NCBI GenBank assembly: GCA_947683625.1
Contig: CANTUR010000651.1
Span: 62,001 to 126,000 of the forward strand
Direction: 5' to 3'
Length of the DNA stretch: 64,000 nucleotides
Source of the DNA: Mallotus nudiflorus
Taxonomy: Eukaryota > Streptophyta > Magnoliopsida > Malpighiales > Euphorbiaceae
A program made the translations under genes and the position numbers. The notes beneath the pieces are model-generated. The model saw nothing but the letters and a program-made list of their open reading frames with translations, searched no databases and was not told the DNA's origin. This document shows positions 50,839-62,600 of the stretch, one piece after another. Positions within the stretch are counted from its first letter, which is position 1. Each line of letters starts with the position of its first letter.

Positions 50839-53800
50839 TCAAGAAGGAAAGAGATACGGGTAAGAAGCTCGCATCTCAGCTTCAGTTTCCCACGTATGCT
50901 CCTCAACTCTGTCGCTATGCCACAGATCCTTGACCATCGGAATCTGCTTCGATCGCAACTATCGAACTTGATAATCAACGATTGCCACAGGTTCTTCCAC
51001 AAACGTCAAATCTTCACTCACTTCTACCCTGTCGGGCTGCAACATGTGTGAAGGGTCTGAGATATACTTCCTCAACATCGAGATATGAAATACTGAATGC
51101 ACTTGTGACATACTCGGAGGCAAATCCAACCGATATGCAACAGTGTCAACTCTCTCCAGAATCTCAAACGGTCCGATATATCTCGGTGCTAACTTACCCT
51201 TCCTATCAAATCTCATCACACCCTTCATCGGAGATACCTTCAGAAAAATGAAATCTCCGACCTGAAACTCCACATCTCTGCGTCTAGGATCCGCATAACT
51301 CTTCTGTCTGCTAACTGTGGTCTCTAATCTGTGCTTAATCACGATGACTTTCTCTGCAGCATCCTGAATCATCTCAGGTCCAGTCAAAGCTCTCTACAAT
51401 CTCATCCCAATTCAAAGGGGATCTACACTTCCTTCCATATAAAGCCTCATATGGTGCCATACCAATACTGCTATGGTAGCTGTTATTATATGCAAACTCA
51501 ACGAGTGGCAAATGATCATCCCAGCTACCTCCCAAATCCAGGACACACATCCTCAACATATCTTCCAGTGTCTGGATCGTCCTCTCAGACTGACCATCTG
51601 TCTGAGGATGAAAAGCAGTACTGAAGTCCAACCTAGTGCCCATTGCTTCTTGTAACTTCTGCCAAAAATGAGAAGTAAACACTGAACCTCTATCTGACAC
51701 AATGGACATAGGTACTCCATGAAGGCACACAATATGCTTCACATACAATTTCGGCAATCTGGCAACTGAATAAGTGACTTTCACAGGCAAGAAATGTGCA
51801 GACTTCGTCAACCTGTCTACAATCACCCAGATAGAATCGTATCCATCCTTCGAACGAGGTAAACCGACCACAAAATCCATAGCTATCCTTTCCCACTTCC
51901 ACTCGGGAATAGGAAGAGGCTGAAGCTTCCCAGAAGGCTTCTGATGTTCGGCTTTCACTTGCTGACACGTCAGACACTTAGCAACATAATCAGCGACATC
52001 CTTCTTCAATCCGTCCCACCAGTATAAATATCTGATACTGTTGTACATCTTAGTAATGCCCAGATGAACGCTGTAAGCTATAGAATGTGCTTCCTCTAGG
52101 ATCTCTTCTCTCAAATCATCCATATCAGGAACACACAATCTACCACTGATCCGCAACACACCATCATCATCAAGCGTGAAATCAGTGAACTTCCCTGCTC
52201 TGACATTCTCTGCAAGCTCTTCCAGAATAAGATCTCGGCTCTGAGCTACTTTAATCCTATCCCTCAGTACAGATCACACTTTAAACTGAGCTAGCAGTCC
52301 ACCTGATCTACTGATATTCATCATCAGACCTTGATCCACCAACAGATGCAACTCCTGGATCAATGGTCTTCTCTCAACATTGATATGAGCAAGACTGCCT
52401 GAGGACTTCCTACTTAAGGCATCTGCTACCACATTAGCTTTACCCGGATGATATAGAATCTCACAATCATAATCCTTCAACAATTCCAACCATCTCCTCT
52501 GCCTTAGATTCAGATCTCGCTACTGGAAAATGTACTTAAGGCTCATGTGATCAGTAAATATCTCACAAGTCACCCCGTACAGATAATGTCTCCAAATCTT
52601 CAAAGCAAAGATCACTGCAGCCATCTCAAGGTCATGTGTGGGATAGTTCTGCTCATGCTTCTTCAACTGCCTTGAAGCATAGGCTATCACCCTTTCATTT
52701 TGCATCAACACACAACCAAGACCAATTCTAGAGGCATCACAGTAAACTGTGAACTTATCCACACTATTAGGCAAAGCTAATACTGGCGCTGTGGTCAACT
52801 TCTCCTTCAACAACTGGAAATTATTCTCACAAGCTTCTGACCACTCGAATCTAACATTCTTCTGAGTCAAGCGAGTCATAGGGGCTGTAATTCTAGAAAA
52901 ATCCTACACAAACCGCCTATAATACCCGGCTAAACCTAGAAAACTTCGAATCTCTGTGACAGAAGTAGGTCTAGGCCACTCAGACACTACCTCAATCTTC
53001 TGTGGATCAACCTGAATACCTTCTTTAGACACTACATGTCCAAGAAAAGAAACACTCTCCATCCAGAAATCACACTTCGAGAATTTAGCATAAAGCTGAT
53101 GATCTCTTAATGTCTGTAGTACAATCCTCAAGTGATATACATGCTCCTCCATACTCCTTGAATAAATCAGTATATCATCAATGAAGACTACCACAAATTG
53201 ATCCACATACGGTCTGAATACCCTATTCATCAGGTCCATAAAAGCTGCTAGTGCATTAGTCAAACCAAAAGACATCACCAGAAACTCATAATGGCCATAT
53301 CGAGTGCAGAACGCTATCTTAGGAATATCAGCTTCACTGATCCGCAGCTGATGATAACCCGACCTCAAGTCAACCTTAGAAAAGAACTATGCACCCTGTA
53401 GCTGATCAAACAAATCATCTATCCTCGGGAGAGGATACTTGTTCTTCACTGTCACCTTATTTAACTCTCTGTAGTCAATGCACAGTCTCAGGGTACCATC
53501 CTTCTTCTTCACAAACAGGACTGGTGCACCCAAGGAGAAATACTAGGTCTGATAAAACCTTTATCCAATAACTCTTGTAACTGCTCCTTCAAATCTTTCA
53601 ACTCTGTAGGAGCCATACGATAAGGTGGCATAGATATAGGAGTAGTACTTGGAACCACATCTATACAGAACTCAATCTCTCTATGAGGTGGTAAACCTGG
53701 CAACTCCTCGGGAAAAATATCAGGAAACTCACAAGCAATAGGGACATCTGTGAGTGACAACTTCTCCACTGAAGTATCCCTAACCAATGCCAAATATCCC

Positions 53801-55563
53801 TGACAACCTTTCCTCAATAATTTCCTAGCCGTAATAGCAGAAATAAGATTCTAAAGTGCTGAACTCCTATCACCAACAAACTTAAATTCTTCTTCGTCAG
53901 GAATTCTGAAAGTCACCTCTTTATTCCTGCAATCTACCACGGTATAGTATTGAGATAACCAATCCATTCCCAGAATAACATCAAACTCCATCACATCCAA
54001 CAAAATCAAGTCAGCGGGTAATTCTCTATCTCCCACGAGAACTGGACAACCAGAAAGAACAATATCGATGTCCAAAGAATCGCTCAAAGGAGTGGCAACA
54101 GACAAAGGAAAAGCCATCCTCGAAGCTTGCCAACAAGATTTAGAAGCAAAAATAGGAGAAACAAACGAATGCGTGGGACCTGGATCAAACAAAACCCATG
54201 CGTCCAGGTAACAAATAGAAACAATACCTGCCACGACTGCATTAGATGCCTGAGCATCCTGCTGAGTGAGATGAAAAACTCTAGCCTGACCTCGACCTCC
54301 CTACTGATTGGTAGAAGCCTGGCCAACACCTCTGGCACCTCCTCTAGTACCTCTACCATGACTCTACTGTGGAATAAACTGAGTGGAACTCTGATGCTGA
54401 ACTGGTGGTAACTGAAATGGCACGGGTGCAGCACTAGTAATCGACTGTTGTGGGAATCACGGAATCTGCGGCTGCTGATACCCAAAATAAGGACACGATC
54501 TGGCAAAATATCCTATCTGCCCGCATCTGAAGCATGTCAGTGGTGTCAGGTAACACGGTCCCTGATGGACTCTACCACAAGTCTGACAAACACTGGCCGC
54601 TGATCCAGGACTACGACCACTGCTGCTGCTCGAAGCACCTGATCTGAATCTGAATGATCTACGCTGACCTCCACGGCCATGTCTACTGCTCCGATGCACT
54701 CGCTGCTGCTGTCTCTGACTCTGCTGAGTCGGACCTCGCTGTTGACTACTCGATCCAACATGAAAACTCGAATACGGAGTAGCCTGCAATCCACTCGACT
54801 GAACTCCTAGCTGGTAGTAATCAGGCATCGCTCCTTGCCTAACTAGCCTCAGCTCAATCTCCTTGGCTAACTCAATCACAGACTCGAGAGTAAGACCTAC
54901 TGTAGGCATACCAACAAAAGCAGAACCCAAACCAGTAACGTAGGTAGTGATTGCAAAATACTGGTCTCGCATCAGATCCTCTGCATATCTACCCAGATGA
55001 AGAAACTCTCGGGTATACTCCTCTACAGATCGATCTCCATGAGAAATACTGGTGAAACAGAGATGATAGCTCAAACGAAGAGGCTCTGGACAGAATCTCC
55101 TCATAAATCGCTCTCGGAACTAAGCCCACGTCATCGTCATCATATAAGGCTGGATCATCTGAATGAACCAATCTAAGGCTGGTCCCTCAACAGATAACTC
55201 AACGATCATGATCCGTTGGTACTCGGTTTGAGCAGTCACAGTCCTAGTCTCAATCACATGCAGAAAGTCTAACGGATCGGAAGTACCATCAAAAGCAATC
55301 TTGCCAACTCGGGCATAGAACAAAGCTGCCTCAGGGTCAGACATACCCTGCTGATATGCAGGCTGAACAACTGGAGGAATAGGAACATCAAACTCAGGCT
55401 CTACAGGCTCCTCGTCCTGTAACTCTCTCTACCTACGGCGACTTGCTGCTCCTCGAGGTCTACCTCTGCCACAACCTCTACGTCTAACTGGCTGTTTAGG
55501 AGGTAAAACCTCATCATCCTCGGCCTCAACGACCGGTGGAGCGACATGCGCTCGCCTCCTCAT
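50839..55563 (-). pseudogene. Full-length gag-pol of internal region 2, broken by point mutations
   Basis: The only near-complete gag-pol in the window, read from ATG at 55563 to TGA at 50839-50841. Order: gag with a capsid-like region (about 55350-55000), a zinc knuckle (about 54500-54540) in which the His is Tyr (CGQIGYFARSC), protease DPGPTHSF (about 54165-54190), RT (about 53700-52900) with FIDDIL near 53175-53190, RNase H (about 52850-52440), integrase zinc region (about 52110-51960), DDE core with Asp, Asp and Glu visible (near 51887, 51693 and 51585), and the chromodomain-like tail. It has about eleven in-frame stops, all CAG->TAG or CGA->TGA by comparison with the sister copies, a 1-bp loss in RT (near 53529) and a 2-bp loss after the DDE core (near 51400). 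It is certainly inactive. Confidence 0.93.
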
Positions 55564-55745
55564 ACTGAAAAGACAAAAGGAAAGATTCAGACAAAACAGA
55601 TAACGGAGGAATAACGCCGAAAATTAAGCAAGGAATACTCATCAAGACATACTCGAACCTAATTCACTACAGTAGTTCAACAGAAAATACAACTCTGAAA
55701 ACTATGGCCACAACTCACAAAACTTAAGCCCTGACACATAACTCC

Positions 55746-55757
55746 GCTCTGATACCA
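55746..55757 (-). promoter_or_regulatory. Primer binding site (initiator tRNA-Met)
   Basis: The minus strand reads TGGTATCAGAGC, four nt from LTR3, identical to the site at 47513-47524. Confidence 0.93.
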
Positions 55758-55761
55758 ACTT

Positions 55762-58700
55762 TGTCACGACCCAAAACAGGGGCCATGACTGGCGCTAGGG
55801 AATGGGAATTCTTTCGAATTCGAAACCCTTAGCAATCCTAAAAATAAAATAAAACATGCAATAATAGTAGCAATATATAATGCAGCGGAAATGGAAATCA
55901 TAAATATCACAATATTAATTTCACCAACTGGATTTAAGTCAAATCTCATCTCATATATATAAATCTTTTAATACAAATCCAGTTTTAAATATAATACAAT
56001 ATCTCACATAAATAAAATACATAAAATCCCATAAATTAATTTACAACTACTGCAATGTCTAGATTATAAAAATAAGACTCAAGTAAGCAGTTTACACAAA
56101 GAAGCCGGGGCAGAAGAAATCCGGCGTATGGACCTGCTACTGAGGTCTGAAGATGTTGACTCTCCTGAAAAATTGTCAACGGAGGGGAGTCAGACCTCAC
56201 TGAGTGAATTACTATAATATATATACATGCACACTAAATGATAATGCATACAGTCAACAGTATATATCTAATATATATATATATATATATACAGGCAATA
56301 CACACAGATGCAGGAAAATCATTTTATATGTTTTTATTAAAATCGTCATTTATGAAGGATAAAATAGAACCCTATGATATCGCAACCTCGAAAATAGTGT
56401 TAGACAACACTCTAGCCATTCAGGCTCACTGAATCCAAATATATCCACTTAATCCATTTAGACAGTAGACTGGCCCCGAGACACTAAGTCAACCGAGCTC
56501 CAGCAGTCTGACTGCCAGTGTGATTGGCCCCGAGACACTTGGTCAACCGAGCACCAACAATCACACCCAAAACCATATCTCACACATATCAATAATCACA
56601 TTCAATCAATATCCATAAATAAGTTAGTAATATAGCCTAAATACTATAGGCGTACCGGTACGTACTCGGTCCTAGTACTGCCCACTAGGTAGCACGTTCT
56701 ATTGATATCCTTCATCATTAATAATATAAAACATTCATTCACAAATAAATGATGCATGAAGTTCAATAAAATATCAACATAAACCATATATATACTAGAA
56801 ATATACCAAAAGTAAACATGGTATATTTTGAGTATATATACGTCAAATAAATCCAGTTAAATTACAAAATAAACTAGAGATATATTTGAAAACATTTTAA
56901 ATACAGTTCATTAATAAAACATGCATATAATTTAATATATACCAAAAATATACTTAAATAAAAATCATATTATCTATGCATTTTAATCAAAATAAAACAT
57001 ATATTTCTAAATCATGCATCCTAAAGCATATCTATAAAGTATAGTAACTCACCCTAGTGCGCTCCACGAGACGGGTCCGACGAGCCTGGTCCACTAGCCC
57101 TCGGTCTCAGCGTAACTAAATAAGCAATAAATAACCGACATCAGAATAAACCTAACAGAAATCCTAGAATTCGATCTAGAGTATTAAACACATAATTAAT
57201 ATTAGGGTTCGACCGAATATCACGTTCTACGAGAATTCTACCGAAAATCCGACAGAACCTCCCCTGTAAAATGGACATCTCTCTACTCAAAAGAGTAGGG
57301 CCGACCGTGCAAAGAAATACACTTCGAAAAACTACACAGAGCACAATCAAAATCCCACGGTCGGACTCCAAACTACAGTCCACCGACCGGGGTTCACAAA
57401 CACAGAACAATTTTGAAATATCAAAAATATCCTTATAACATAGAAATTCATTTTATACGTAAAAATTACATAATTAACCTTAAAACACAGTAAAAACCAA
57501 TAAAAACTCATTTTATTAGTAAAACCGTATATTATATATATAATTGAAAATAATTCACGAAAAATAGTTTTAATTAATTAAAAATACTAAATAATTTGTG
57601 GAAATCATTTTTATACCTTAAATAACTATTAAAACCAATTAAATTACATTTTTAGCCAATTTTATGTAAAATTACCAAAATACCCCTATATATATAAATA
57701 TACTAAAATTACTTCAAAAATTCACCAAAAATTATAAAATTATTCAAAATTAATTTTCTCAACATATTTATCAATAATATTAATAATTAAACTCAATTTA
57801 CCAATTAATTTCAAATAAAAACATAATTAACCCTAGTTTCCCAAATTACATAAACTTCAATAATTCAAAATAAATACTTAGAAATTCATAAAAATTCCAA
57901 ATAAATTCCTATAATTCATTTCAACACCTAAATTAACCATAAAACATAATTTCATAATTTAAATAATTAATTTCTTAAAATTAGAAAATAATATTAAAAT
58001 ATTCAAAAATACCCAAAAATCCAAAAAATCTCCAAAAATTCCAAAAAAATTCATACATGTATATGAAGTTACTAGGAACAACATTTGTGAAGGGAGTTTC
58101 CATGAATCAATCAATTCGAAGCTCAAAAAAATCAAAAACCCTAATATGGCCGAATTGGAAAATTCGAAACCTAAGCAAATCTAGACCATTTAAGCTCAAA
58201 CCAAAGCTAGAATCACACTCACCGGAGCTCAAGGAGAAGAAAGAGACTGGCGGTGTCAAAAACGGTGGCCGGAATTGTCGTCGACGGCAAGGAGAAGGAT
58301 TTCGGCCAAAATGGAAGAAAAGGAGCTGCCGGTGCCGGGGAAGGAGGCTGCTGGCGGCAGGGGACGACTGGGAACGGCGGTGGCAAGCCAAGAGGCACAC
58401 CGACAGTAGGTGGTCGGGATTTGCAGCGGTGAGGGGAAGGGTGGTCGGGCGCGGGAGGGAGAGGAAGAAGAAAAAGAAAAAGAAAAAGAAAAGAAAAGAA
58501 AAAGAAAAGAAAAGAAAAAGAAAAAGAAAAAAAATAAAAATTTTAATAAAATATTTGAAAAATTCACATCCACACATATAATTTAATATTTTAATAATTT
58601 AATAATAAATAAAATAATTAAATAATAATAAATTAATAAATAAATAATAAAATATTAGGGTAATATATATTAAACCCTAATTAAATAAATATTGCACACA

Positions 58701-58972
58701 TAGGCTTTATTTAGTATTTTAAAAATACGTATGAGTTCATGCAAGTCCGAAAATATATTTAAAATAATTAATAATAAATTATTTATGTGAAAATTTCCCC
58801 GAAAATGCAAGTCCCGAGAAAATTTTATGTAAAGCACTGTAAATAATACACAATAATTAAAATAGGTTTTAAATACATATCAACTCATGAAAATATCATA
58901 ATATATACGAAAATTATTAACACTGCATATCCCGGTATAGTGTAAAAATATTTAAAAACACGGGATATTACA
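55762..58972 (-). repeat. LTR3 of the tandem array (family 1)
   Basis: 3211 nt, TGTCACGACCC to GGGATATTACA, followed by CTTCG (58973-58977) and the rest of the third-family LTR. It is the 5' LTR partner of LTR2 for internal region 2. The donor CTCCG|GTGAGTG is intact near 58223, a purine-rich run lies at 58461-58535, and the hairpin domain is at about 57220-57400. Confidence 0.94.
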
Positions 58973-60576
58973 CTTCGGTTGGGAAATTTTAGTAGTTTGG
59001 GATCCCAACTGAGGGTTGTGAGAATTTTTATACTAAAAGTGTATTTTCCTTGCAGGACTAACTCTACTTTTTAGTAAAGAAATGTCCGTTTTACAAAGGA
59101 GGTTCTATTGAATTTTTGGTAGAATTCTCGTAAAGCGTGACATTGAGTCTAATTCTGATTCTGTGTCTGTTCGTGTTTAGTAATTCTATATCAAGTCTCT
59201 ACAAGTCTTAGTTAGATTTATTCTAATGTCGTGATCACTTTTATTGTTTAGTTGCACCGAGACCGAGGCCTAGCGGACCAAGCCCGTCGGACCAATCTCG
59301 AGGAGCGCATCCCTGTGAGTTAGTATTATATATATACATTGCTTTAGGTTTCATTTTTTAGAATTATATGTTTTAAATGTAAAATTTTGCATTATTGCTT
59401 TATTAAATACTTAAGTATATTTTAGGTATATTTTTAGTATATTATTGGTATATTTTAAAATAAATGCATGTTTTCTTTTTATTTATATTCAAATTATGTT
59501 TAAGTATATTATTGGTTGATTTTGAGTATATTTCATGATTTAATTGAATTTATTTTACGTATATATACCTGAAATATACTTAGTTTATTTTGAATGTCAT
59601 TGTATATATTATTTATTCTTGAATGTATGTTTTATTTTTTTAATGACGGATATCGATATAACGTACTCACTAGTGGGCAGCATTATGACTGAGTACGTAC
59701 CGGTGCGATAGATTGTAGGTTGAATTACTAACTTAATTATGAAAATTATGACTTGATTGATTTGGTTGATATGAGATGTGATTGATGGTGTGATTGCTGG
59801 AGTTTGGTTAACCAAGTGTCTTGGGGCCAATCACACTGACAGTTAGACTACTGGAGCTCGATCGACTTAGTGTCTTGGGTTCAGTCTACTGTCTAGTTGA
59901 ATTAAGTGAATTTACTTAGAATTAAGTGAGTCAGTATCGTTAGAGTACTTTCTATTGATATTTGAGGTTGCGATAACTTAGGGTTCTATTTGATCCTTCA
60001 TAAACTGATGTTTTTCAATATTAATTACAAAGTGATTTTCAACATCTATGTGTACATGCTTGTATATATATTTATTAAATACTTATGAGTGTTTGTATTT
60101 GTCATTTAGAAATGCATGTATATATATTATAATAATTCACTTAGTGAGGTCTGACTCCCCTCAGTTGATGTTTTTACAGGAGAGTCATCTTCTTCAGACC
60201 TCATCAGTAGGCCTAACTGCCAGATTTCTTCCACCCCGACTTTATTATGTAAATTACCTACTTAATTATTTATTATTGTATTCTAGAAAACTGTTGTAGT
60301 TGTATCTTTAGTAGTCGGAAATGGTATTATGTATTATATATGTTGATTTTAATTTCAGAGAGGCATATCTCTGAATTTTATATTAAAATATTTTATATTA
60401 TGATAGGAGGAGATTATTTTATCATAATTATTGAGTTTTAAATTCTGATGTATTTTTAATTGTTTTAATTTATTTATTGTATGTTTTTATTATTTTAAGG
60501 TTTGCTACAGGTTCCACATTAGAAAAAATTCTCGTTCCCTAGCGCCGGTTATGGTCTCTAGTTTTGGGTCGTCACA

Positions 60577-60955
60577 TAAATGAATTTGAAATTCATTTGA
60601 GAAAAAAATTATTTGGAATTTATTTGAAAATAAAATGAATTTCTTGGTGAATTTGAATCAAATAAGGGATAAAGTCTGATAAGTTTGCATTTGTAAATGA
60701 GCAAATGGTGGGTATATTTTATGAATGGGATCAAAATTTTACACTTGATTATAAAATGGTACTATTATTTCAATTTGTATCTTTTTTGTTTCAAAACTTC
60801 GATTTTAATTTCACCAAGAAATCCTTTACAGTAATCAGGTCAAATTTGATGATGTGGCCATTGGAGATGCCCAGTCATATGCCACCTCATAAGACACGTC
60901 AACAATTAAAAAAAGTAAAAAGAAAAGAAGCTTAAGTTAAAAAAAATAACTTTTG
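60577..60955 (+). repeat. Left arm of the long inverted repeat
   Basis: It aligns with the reverse complement of 62127-62575. The match is strong over about 60740-60945 and weaker with gaps outside that range. Its outer edge abuts the end of the third-family LTR at 60576. Confidence 0.7.
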
Positions 60956-62126
60956 GGACATTAACAACTGTCTCAACCTCGTAGGTTTGAGGTGTGCGAT
61001 TGACATCCAAGATGTCACATGAATCATTCCCAGCCAAAGAAAAAGGTGGGCTGGGCTCAGACAACAACGAAAGATTGATATATGAAGGCCATGAAAGAAT
61101 ATATAATCAATTTATCTCTCTCTCCAGTTCTTTATGTGTTAGAGAACCAAAATCCATCGACAAAAGTGTAGATGGATGATAATTCTCCATCGACAATGTT
61201 ATTAGGAGAGCTTCCCCCATCGATTTCCTTTTCCCTTCTCTTCTGTTGTTCCTACTTCTCAATTGTGACTTCCAAGCCCACCGCAAATATTACAAACTTA
61301 CTAATAGCATCACCATAAATTAAAATAGAAAGTAGAAAAAAAAAAGTAAACCCTCCTCAGTCAACCAATAAAACCAAACAAGTAACTCATAAATCTCTTT
61401 ATCTTTTACATATTCAAAAGCCTCCAACATCAATAATTCACAAATATTCATCAACAAATCAAGGAAACAACAAGTAATGGCATCAATATCATTCGTAACT
61501 CAATAACTTGCCCAAAATAAAACAACAGTCAAACAAGAAACAAAACCAATACTTCAGCTTCAATGAAAGAGTTTATAGATTTACAGCAAATTCATACCCA
61601 TCTTTTTACAGGCCAATACAACAACAATAATCAATAAAATGAAAGTAACTTTCAATCTTTTCTACAAAAATACAAATGAAAAAACCAAATAATTCTACCA
61701 AATCTAAACAAAATTAAGTAAATTTTGCAAAAATGATTATATATTTGTGGTTCACCTTATCTCCACCGACCGAAGCTTCACCACCATCAGTTGCCTCTAT
61801 TCGTCGTGTGAAGGAGGTTTGGTGCCAAACATCATTGCCTAGCCAAAACTATGATAACTCGCCAAAAAATCACAATATGCAAAACGCGAACAGGCTACCG
61901 CAAGCTGCTATCCTATTACCGGAGATCACTGCTCAAGCTGTCTACGATTAGCAGCCCATCATCATTACCTCATGCTAGGCCACTGCGATCCCATCGCGAT
62001 CTACCATTGCTGCTACACCAAGCTTCGCTTTATTTGCACGAACAAGGAGCATCATTTCCAAAAAATCCTGTCATCCAAATAGCCCCATCTCCGGCCAGTT
62101 TATTTTCATCGCAAATCATTGCTTAA
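60956..62126. other. Spacer of the inverted-repeat element, no recognised gene
   Basis: Unique-looking sequence with higher complexity than its surroundings. Open frames of 60-90 residues occur (60994-61179, 61733-61951, 61851-62126), but none resembles a family I know. The right third (about 61740-62120) has higher GC and codon-like composition on both strands and could be a captured host gene fragment; I cannot name a source. Confidence 0.4.
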
Positions 62127-62575
62127 AGTAAAGTTGCTTTTTTTTTTTTTATAACTAAAGCTTTTTTTTTTTACTTTTTATTTTTAATTGTTGACGTGTC
62201 TTGTGAGGTGGAATATGACTGGTTATCTCTAGTTGTTACATCATCGAATTTGGCCTAACTGTTGTACGGAACTTTCCGATAAAATTAAAATTAAAGTTTT
62301 AAAATAAAAAAATACAAATTAAAATAATGGTATCATTTTATAATTAAGTATAAAGTTTTAGTACAGTTACAAATGGTTGACATTGCTTTTGTTTTTAATC
62401 TATGGAACAATTCATTTATTTTAAAAATTAATTTTAAATAAAAATGAATTTTTATACTGTCATGCTAAATAAAATTTATAAAATTCATTTTAAATGAAGT
62501 AAATATAGTATTGGAAATAATTTCAAAATAATTTAGTTTTCTCAACAAAATAAATTTCAGATTTGTAATTAATAT
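62127..62575 (-). repeat. Right arm of the long inverted repeat
   Basis: The inverted partner of 60577-60955. It begins inside at poly-T/TTATAACTAAAGC and runs outward to the ATTTCAGATTTG region. The last 25 nt before the LTR at 62601 have no visible partner on the left. Confidence 0.68.
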
Positions 62576-62600
62576 GTAAAAATAAAAGATAGAAACATCA

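Larger units (their letters stand above)
40915..58972 (-). mobile_element. Tandem retrotransposon array LTR-INT-LTR-INT-LTR (Tekay-type)
   Basis: Order on the plus strand: LTR1 40915-44148, internal region 1 (44149-47528, 3380 nt), LTR2 47529-50790, internal region 2 (50791-55761, 4971 nt), LTR3 55762-58972. All are on the minus strand. Each internal region has its own polypurine tract and primer binding site next to the LTRs. LTR2 and LTR3 are near twins (same indels at the start, both AGCAATCCTAAAA), whereas LTR1 is distinct. This fits unequal or ectopic recombination between two elements. Internal region 1 lacks about 1.59 kb of pol. The right flank is CTTCG; the left flank is a truncated LTR. 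Confidence 0.93.
35077..60576 (+). repeat. Third-family solo LTR, in three pieces
   Basis: Pieces 35077-36044, 39277-39894 and 58978-60576 (968+618+1599 nt) rebuild a single LTR of about 3.19 kb from TGTTATAACCCG to GTCGTCACA. Its hairpin region (from 58973), acceptor-like TTTAG|TTGCACCGAG (near 59252), GTGAGTT (59313) and terminal part correspond to families 1 and 2, but the first kilobase is distinct. The outer flanks do not match (ACATAC on the left in element B, TAAATG on the right). So it has no target duplication, which suggests recombination between elements or a deletion rather than a simple solo LTR. Confidence 0.85.
60577..62600. mobile_element. Candidate non-autonomous DNA transposon with long inverted repeats (MULE-like), outer left end missing
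   Basis: The only stretch that is not LTR retrotransposon. Its two ends form an imperfect inverted repeat: left arm 60577-60955, right arm 62127-62575. The best-matching core has CAGTCATAT/TCCACCTCA.AAGACACGTCAACAATTAAAA at 60870-60910 and, inverted, at 62165-62215. A spacer of about 1.17 kb (60956-62126) shows no recognisable transposase. Long arms with unrelated cargo are typical of non-autonomous Mutator-like elements, but no clear 9-bp target duplication can be seen because both sides are occupied by LTRs. The family assignment is inference. Confidence 0.6.

Noticed and set aside
53389..53571. Plus-strand frames inside the minus-strand pol regions (for example 44294-44608, 50982-51251, 53389-53571)
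   Set aside because: Shadows of the retrotransposon polyprotein on the opposite strand.
54165..54190. DPG in place of the DSG/DTG protease motif as a novelty
   Set aside because: All copies here have DPG, so it is a family trait, and DPG variants are common in plant Gypsy proteases. Only the extra Pro in this copy (DPGPTHSF) is private.
61851..62126. Hypothetical 91-residue gene inside the inverted-repeat element
   Set aside because: No recognisable domain, and overlapping frames exist on both strands; not listed as a gene.
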